Shown in pieces: positions 58,872-64,000 of a DNA stretch of 64,000 bases. Below the pieces are notes generated by a model. That model searched no databases. It was not told the DNA's origin and worked only from the letters and a program-made list of their open reading frames with translations. The stretch is from positions 1-64,000 of the forward strand of contig CAVUYM010000020.1 in assembly GCA_963745675.1 (NCBI GenBank), written 5' to 3'. The position numbers and the translations under genes are program-made. The stretch is from JAUIIK01 sp963745675. Lineage in GTDB: Bacteria; Chloroflexota; Chloroflexia; Thermomicrobiales; CFX8. Every line of letters starts with the position of its first letter. Within the stretch, counting starts at the first letter, position 1.

Positions 58872-59162
58872 TTGCTCGCCTACCGAAGCCGTCCAGAGTG
58901 AGACGCATGCTTCCCAGGTGATCGGCCAGAGCCCGTCAAGGCTTCAACAAGGGATCGCGTCAGTGTCAGTTAGCCGAACTACGTGACTTCCTGCTATCTC
59001 GCTTTTCCCTGCAACCTCCTCCCGCAAACCGCGGTTGCCCGCCGGTAGTATGCACGCTATCGTTAAAGGTAATGAACCACGCGGACTGCAAGGCGCTGGC
59101 GCAATCGAATTTCCCGGACATCACTGGCCAGCGATGATCGCAGCCGAAAGGAGAATGTTTCG

Positions 59163-61105
59163 ATGCCAAAGCAATACACCCGGCTAACGACGCCACTGAT
59201 CCGTGAGAACGGCGAACTGCGTCCCGCGAGCTGGGACGAAGCGCTCGATCGCGCCGCCCAGGGCCTGCGCTCGGCGGTCGACGCCCACGGCCCGAGCACG
59301 TTTGGCCTCTTCTCGTGCTCGAAGGCGACCAACGAGGTCAACTATCTGACCCAGAAGTTCACCCGGCAGGTGATCGGTAGTAACAATATCGACTCCTGTA
59401 ACCGCACCTGACACGCGCCCTAGTGTCGTCGGTCTGACGACAGTATTTGGTGCAGGTGGCGGCACAAGCTCATATAAGGAAGCAGAGGAGACCGATCTGA
59501 TCATCCTCTGGGGCTCGAATGCGCGCGAGACGCATCCGATCTACTTCCTCCACGTCCTCAAAGGCATTCACAACGGCGCGAAGCTCTACGTCGTCGATCC
59601 GCGCCGCACCAGCTCTGCCCAGTGGGCTGATGGCTGGCTCGGGCTCGATGTCGGTTCGGATGTCGCGCTGGCCAACGCCGTTGGTCGCGAGATCATCGCA
59701 GCCGGGTTGGAGAACCGTGAGTTCATCGAGCGATCGACGCTCAACTTCGAGGAGTACAAAGCCGGCGTTGAGAGCTATACGCTCGAATACGCCGAGGAGA
59801 CGACCGGCGTACCAGCTGAAGCTATCCGCGAACTGGCCCACGCATACGCCCGTGCAGATCGCGCTCAACTCTGCTGGACACTCGGAATTACCGAGCATCA
59901 CAATGCCGTCGACAACGTCCTGGCGCTGATCAATCTGGCGCTGTTGACCGGCCACGTCGGCCGCTGGGGCTCCGGGCTCGTGCCGCTACGTGGACAGAAC
60001 AATGTCCAGGGCGGCGGCGACATGGGCGCATTGCCGAACAAGCTGCCGGGTGGCGTCGACGTTGAAAGTGACGAAGATCGGGCACGTTTCGAGGCCGTTT
60101 ACGGCTCGAAGCTGCCGACAGCGGCTGGCTGGCATCTCAGCGAGATGTTTGAGCAGATGGAAACGGGCAAACTGACGGCGCTCTACGTCGTTGGCGAGAA
60201 CCCAGCGCAGTCCGAGGCGGATATGGAGCACGCGCTGCACTTGCTCGGTAGCCTCGAAATCCTGATCGTCCAGGATATCTTCCTGACCAAGACGGCTGAG
60301 ATGGCTGACATAGTCTTCCCAGCCTCTGCTTCCTGGTGCGAGTCCGAGGGAACGGTAACCAGCTCCGAGCGGAGGGTGCAGCTCGTCCGCAAAGCAGTCG
60401 ATCCGCCGGGCGAGGCGCGCGACGACATCGCGATCATCTCCGAACTGGCGAAGCGCATGGGCTTCAATTGGGAAGATCCGAGCGCCGAGGAGATCTGGGA
60501 CGAGCTTGCGCGGCCTCTCCGACTGGCATGGCGGTATGAGCTACGAGCGGCTCGTACGCGAAAACGGACTGCACTGGCCCTGCCCGACGATTGATGGTCC
60601 TGACAGCCCCTTCCTGCATGGCCGTCTCTGGGAAGATCCTCCAGTAGGGGATCTTGCGCCATTCAATTCTGTCGAACATCAGCCGCCCTTTGAGTCTCTC
60701 AGTGATGAGTATCCGATGCGCCTGACGACCGGGCGACGGCTCGAATCGTTCAACACCGGCGTTCAGTCGGGCGGTTATTCATCGCCGCTACGCCGCGATG
60801 AGACGATCGACATTCATCCCGAAGATGGCCGGACGCTCGGCATCGCCGACGGCGAGCTTGTGCGGGTCGTCTCGCGGCGGGGTGAGGTCGAGGTTGCGGC
60901 CCGTTACGACGAGATTCTGCGTCCCGGGCTGGCCTTCATGACCTTCCATTTCCCGGACGATGTCGCGACGAACCTATTGACCATCAATGCAGTAGATCCG
61001 AAGTCCGGCACCGCCGAATTCAAGGCGTGCGCCGTCCGCATTGAGAAGTTGCCCGCAGTAGCGCGGCAGGATATGGCGGCAGCTGCTGCCGGTGGAGGAA
61101 GCTAA
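59163..61105 (+). CDS. fdhA: Formate dehydrogenase catalytic subunit, C-terminal part, selenocysteine-containing (split; two frameshifts)
   Basis: Molybdenum/tungsten bis-MGD oxidoreductase, about 647 aa. It begins RLTTPLIRENGELRPASWDE, the point just after the N-terminal Fe4S4 subdomain of normal FdhA, so that part is missing here; it is encoded at 63007-63993. Sec is predicted at residue 83 (SNNIDSCNRT-TGA-HAPSVVGL; bases 59409-59411), the Mo ligand of the family. A SECIS hairpin follows. One extra T near 59421 breaks the frame right after; another base near 60504 breaks it again (WDEL then RGLSDWHGGM). The C-terminal molybdopterin-binding domain is intact (LTTGRRLESFNTG ... VRVVSRRGEVEV). 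It oxidises formate to CO2 and passes electrons to NuoF. Confidence 0.85.
59409..59442 (+). promoter_or_regulatory. SECIS element and Sec codon of the formate dehydrogenase gene
   Basis: TGA (59409-59411) is followed by a perfect hairpin TGTCGTC (59424-59430), loop GGTCT (59431-59435), GACGACA (59436-59442). The GGTCT apical loop is the same as I recall for E. coli fdhF. The distance is 19 nt here and 18 nt once the apparent extra T is removed, equal to fdhF. Confidence 0.85.
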
Positions 61106-63010
61106 GTGGATCTTCGGCTGATTCAGAACGCGACGCCGAGCGAGGCGGAACGGCAAGCACTCGATGACCTGCTGGGCCTGCCCGAATCGTCCTGGAGAGG
61201 CAGCGCGCAACGCCGTCAGGGTTTGGACTCCCACACTTCACACGGAGGCCATGCGCTTCGCAGCAACCGCCACCAACTGCTGCCTGCATTGCACGCGGTG
61301 CGTGATGCGACCGGCTATATCTCTCCTGGTGGTCTGAACTACGTCTGCCAGCGGCTCGATGTCCCGCCAGCCGACGCATTTGGGGTGGCCAGCTTCTACG
61401 CGCTCTTCGCTCTCGATGAGCAACCGCCAGTCGTCGCCCACGTCTGTGATGACATCGCCTGCCGTTTGAATGGTGGCTTGAAGCTCTGCCAACAGCTCGA
61501 AGATCGCCTAGGCCCAGAGGGCACCCCAGAAGGTTCCGGCGATGGCGAGATGACCTGGCACCGCAGTCCCTGTCTCGGGCTCTGCGAACGCGCTCCAGCC
61601 GTATTGATCCAGCGCGCCGGGACCGACTTACGCGATCAGGCGCTTGCGCCAGCCGACCTCGACAGTGTCTTGCAATCGATGGCTGGTGAAAACGTCGGCG
61701 AGCCGAGATTTGCAGGCGATGGCGAAGGCTCGAAGTGGGCGCCGCAGACGCTCGAACCGGATAGCGACATCTATTTGCTGCGGCGTGTTGGCCGGGTCGA
61801 TCCGGAGAATATCGATTCCTACCGGGCCAGCGGCGGCTACGAAGCCTTGCGACGCGCCTTCGATATCGGGCCGGACGAAGTCATCCGCGAGGTCAACGAT
61901 TCGAAGATCGTCGGTCGTGGCGGCGCGGCGTTCCCGATGGGACGCAAAATCGCAGACGTTGCCCGGGCAGCGGCGCGACCCCACTACCTGATCTGCAACG
62001 CCGACGAATCGGAGCCGGGCACCTTCAAAGATCGCGTACTCATGGAAGGCGACCCCTTCGCGTTGATCGAGTCGATGACGATCGCCGGTTACGCCGCCGG
62101 TTGCGAGATGGGCTACATCTACGTGCGCGGCGAGTACCCGCTCGCGACCGCCCGGATGCAACATGCGATCGACATTGCCCGTCGGCGCGGCTTTCTCGGC
62201 GATGATGTGATGGGCGAAGGCTACAGCTTCGACATCGAGATCCGCCGAGGTGCTGGGGCCTACATTTGTGGCGAGGAGACGTCGCTCTTCAACTCGCTCG
62301 AAGGCTTTCGCGGCGAGCCACGGGCCAAACCGCCCTACCCGACACAGGTCGGCCTCTTCGGCAAGCCGACGATGGTCAACAACGTCGAGACGCTGATGAA
62401 CCTGCCGCGGATCGTTCTTGAAGGCGGTCCGGCCTATGCCCGCATCGGCACCGAGAACTCGACCGGCACCAAGCTCTTCTGTCTCTCCGGCAGTATTCAG
62501 CGACCGGGCATCTACGAATACCCCTTCGGCGTGACGTTACGCGAAGTGCTCGACGCCGCCGGTGGCGTGCCCGAGGGACGTGAACTGCGGGCGGTGCTTC
62601 TTGGTGGAGCAGCCAGCAGTTTCGTGACGCCGGACGAGCTCGACATGGAATTGACCTTCGAGGGCACTCGGGCGGCTGGAGCCGCGCTCGGCTCTGCCGT
62701 CATCATGCCCTTTGATGATTCGGTTGATATGACTGATATCGTTCTACGGATCGCCGCCTTCTTCCGCGACGAATCCTGCGGCCAGTGCGTGCCCTGTCGG
62801 GTCGGCACGGTGCGCCAGCAAGAGGCGTTGCAGCGGCTGGTAGAGGGCAAGACGATCGGGTCGGTCGAAGACGAGATACGCTTGATTGACGAGGTCGCCC
62901 AGGTGATGAAGGACGCGTCGATCTGCGGTCTCGGCCATACCGCGCCAATTGCCGTCCAATCCGCGATACAGAAGCTCCATCTTTTCAATGGTAGAAGTGC
63001 GACAACATGA
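61106..63010 (+). CDS. fdhB: NuoE-NuoF fusion, NAD(P)H/FMN diaphorase subunit of formate dehydrogenase
   Basis: 634 aa. Residues about 50-195 are NuoE-like with a 2Fe-2S site (CDDIAC ... CLGLCERAP). Residues about 225-625 are NuoF-like, with NADH/FMN motifs GRGGAAFPMGRK, CNADESEPGTFKDR and GAGAYICGEETSL and the C-terminal 4Fe-4S site ESCGQCVPCRVGT plus a late Cys (SICGLG). It accepts electrons from the molybdenum subunit and reduces NAD+, so the complex is a soluble NAD-dependent formate dehydrogenase. GTG 61106 directly follows the upstream stop and has GGAGGAAGC before it. Its stop overlaps the next ATG (63007-63010, ATGA). Confidence 0.92.
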   Translation: MDLRLIQNATPSEAERQALDDLLGLPESSWRGSAQRRQGLDSHTSHGGHALRSNRHQLLPALHAVRDATGYISPGGLNYVCQRLDVPPADAFGVASFYALFALDEQPPVVAHVCDDIACRLNGGLKLCQQLEDRLGPEGTPEGSGDGEMTWHRSPCLGLCERAPAVLIQRAGTDLRDQALAPADLDSVLQSMAGENVGEPRFAGDGEGSKWAPQTLEPDSDIYLLRRVGRVDPENIDSYRASGGYEALRRAFDIGPDEVIREVNDSKIVGRGGAAFPMGRKIADVARAAARPHYLICNADESEPGTFKDRVLMEGDPFALIESMTIAGYAAGCEMGYIYVRGEYPLATARMQHAIDIARRRGFLGDDVMGEGYSFDIEIRRGAGAYICGEETSLFNSLEGFRGEPRAKPPYPTQVGLFGKPTMVNNVETLMNLPRIVLEGGPAYARIGTENSTGTKLFCLSGSIQRPGIYEYPFGVTLREVLDAAGGVPEGRELRAVLLGGAASSFVTPDELDMELTFEGTRAAGAALGSAVIMPFDDSVDMTDIVLRIAAFFRDESCGQCVPCRVGTVRQQEALQRLVEGKTIGSVEDEIRLIDEVAQVMKDASICGLGHTAPIAVQSAIQKLHLFNGRSATT

Positions 63011-63993
63011 CAGTAGGATCGACGGTTCACAAACTCACGCTCCACACGAACCGCACCGTCTCGCTGACGGTCGACGGCCAGGAGGTCAGCGTGCCCGAGG
63101 GCGCGACGATCATGGAGGCCTGCGACAAGGTCGGGATCGAGACGCCGACGCTCTGCTATGGCGAGACGCTGAAACCGGTCAACGCCTGCCGCGTCTGCGT
63201 CGTCGAGGTCGAGAACTCGCGCACGCTCGTGCCTGCCTGCGCCGCCAAGGCCGAGCAAGGCATGGTCGTTCGGACCGGCACGGACCGCGTGCGCCATAGC
63301 CGCAAACTGGTCATGGAGCTGCTGGCCTCGTCGGTCGATCTCTCCTACGCTGAAGAGCGGGTACGCGGCTACGTCGATGAGTACGACGCGCAACCGGACC
63401 GCTTCGGCCCACCGGCGCCGCAGAACGGCCACAGCCGGGACGATGCTCACACCGGCCACCATCACCCAACCGAAGTCGGCTATGCGGCAACGGTTCAGCA
63501 GCCACCGAAGATCGACAACGATCTCTATGTTCGCGATTACAGTAAGTGCATCCTCTGTTACAAGTGCGTCCAGGGCTGCGGCACCGATCACCAGAATACA
63601 TTTGCCATCGGCGTCGCCGGACGCGGCTTCGATGCCCGGATAGCGACCGAGTTCACCGCGCCGCTGCCGGACTCTGCCTGCGTCTACTGCGGCAACTGCA
63701 TCGCCGTCTGCCCGACCGGCGCGTTGATGTTCAAGAGCGAGTGGGACATGCGCCAGGCTGGCACCTGGGACGAGAGCGAGCAGACCCAGACGAGCACGAT
63801 CTGCCCCTATTGCGGGGTCGGTTGCACGCTCGATCTGCATGTCCAGGACAACCGCATCGTCAAGGTGACCTCGCCGATGGACCACGACGTCACGGTTGGC
63901 AACCTCTGCGTCAAGGGCCGCTTCGGCTGGCAGTTCGTCCAGAACTTCGATGACAACACCAACGGGAGCGAGGAGGCCGGTGCGCCCTCCTGA
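63007..63993 (+). CDS. Formate dehydrogenase N-terminal electron-transfer part with Fe4S4 molybdopterin subdomain (split FdhA)
   Basis: 328 aa. A 2Fe-2S ferredoxin-like domain (CYGETLKPVNACRVC, later CAAK) is followed by a variable His-rich linker (GHSRDDAHTGHHH), then two 4Fe-4S clusters (CILCYKCVQGCG and CVYCGNCIAVCP). At about 266-302 comes the molybdopterin Fe4S4 motif ICPYCGVGCTLDLHV ... GNLCVKGRFGWQFV. In ordinary FdhA this last motif runs straight on into the catalytic body. Here the chain ends 15 residues later (TGA 63991-63993), and the body is the separate gene at 59163. It therefore completes the catalytic unit in trans and wires it to NuoEF. It is coupled by ATGA to the nuoEF gene. 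Confidence 0.9.
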   Translation: MTVGSTVHKLTLHTNRTVSLTVDGQEVSVPEGATIMEACDKVGIETPTLCYGETLKPVNACRVCVVEVENSRTLVPACAAKAEQGMVVRTGTDRVRHSRKLVMELLASSVDLSYAEERVRGYVDEYDAQPDRFGPPAPQNGHSRDDAHTGHHHPTEVGYAATVQQPPKIDNDLYVRDYSKCILCYKCVQGCGTDHQNTFAIGVAGRGFDARIATEFTAPLPDSACVYCGNCIAVCPTGALMFKSEWDMRQAGTWDESEQTQTSTICPYCGVGCTLDLHVQDNRIVKVTSPMDHDVTVGNLCVKGRFGWQFVQNFDDNTNGSEEAGAPS

Positions 63994-64000
63994 GCAGCGC
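63980..64000 (+). CDS. Start of a further gene of the formate dehydrogenase operon (cut by window end)
   Basis: GTG at 63980 is preceded by a strong AGGAGG (63970-63976) inside the 3' end of the previous gene and reads MRPPEQR to the window edge. An accessory gene such as fdhD would fit this place, but seven codons do not identify it. Confidence 0.3.

Noticed and set aside
62512..63885. 457-codon minus-strand frame opposite the formate dehydrogenase genes
   Set aside because: Mirror of highly conserved NuoF and ferredoxin-type sequences on the plus strand; no motif of its own.

Overview
The window is GC-rich bacterial DNA that looks like a free-living aerobic heterotroph of the Chloroflexota, possibly class Thermomicrobia. 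The lineage is an inference from the gene mix: ABC-2 exporters, fosmidomycin-resistance-type MFS paralogues, surface proteins without an outer-membrane anchor, a NuoE-NuoF fusion next to formate dehydrogenase, and PAS/GGDEF/EAL proteins. No rRNA or tRNA gene was seen, so taxonomy cannot be fixed here.

Layout. 1-9.3 kb: the end of an ABC-2 exporter, two tandem tyrosine phosphatases, an alpha/beta hydrolase, a D-aminoacylase-type amidohydrolase, and a block of small membrane proteins (AI-2E, DUF421, rhomboid-like, DUF1003). 9.4-18.7 kb: an MprF-like lipid aminoacyl transferase, DUF202 and PRC-barrel proteins, an amino-acid/amine oxidase, a catalytic/non-catalytic M16 peptidase pair and a lipoprotein. 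19-36 kb: a cell-surface island. Four large secreted proteins (plus perhaps a fifth, small one) share a short repeat with two Cys and a Tyr-Thr-Gly motif. It also holds three tandem MFS transporters, palindromic and direct repeats, a redoxin with an in-frame TGA at its active site, and decayed genes. 36-49 kb: ilvD, a PIN toxin-antitoxin pair, an ECF sigma factor fused to its own membrane anti-sigma-like part, an ABC-2 exporter, an MBL-fold enzyme, a one-chain sensor kinase/response regulator, a BBE-type flavoprotein and an LLM flavoprotein. 49-59 kb: a segmental duplication of M20 amidohydrolase plus PAS-GGDEF-EAL, with decayed remnants between the copies. 59-64 kb: a formate dehydrogenase operon whose catalytic subunit is split into two genes in inverted order around nuoEF, with a selenocysteine TGA.

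Two genes carry a TGA exactly where the family has a catalytic Cys or Sec, each followed by a SECIS-like hairpin: the formate dehydrogenase (TGA 59409-59411) and the redoxin (TGA 31977-31979 on the minus strand). Together they imply that this organism decodes selenocysteine, although selABCD lie outside the window.

Caution: more than a dozen genes are broken by one- or two-base indels while both halves remain well conserved. This looks more like residual sequencing error than decay, so several 'frameshifted' genes below are probably intact in the organism. True decay, with many lesions and missing domains, is confined to about 33.7-34.4 kb and 53.8-55.2 kb.
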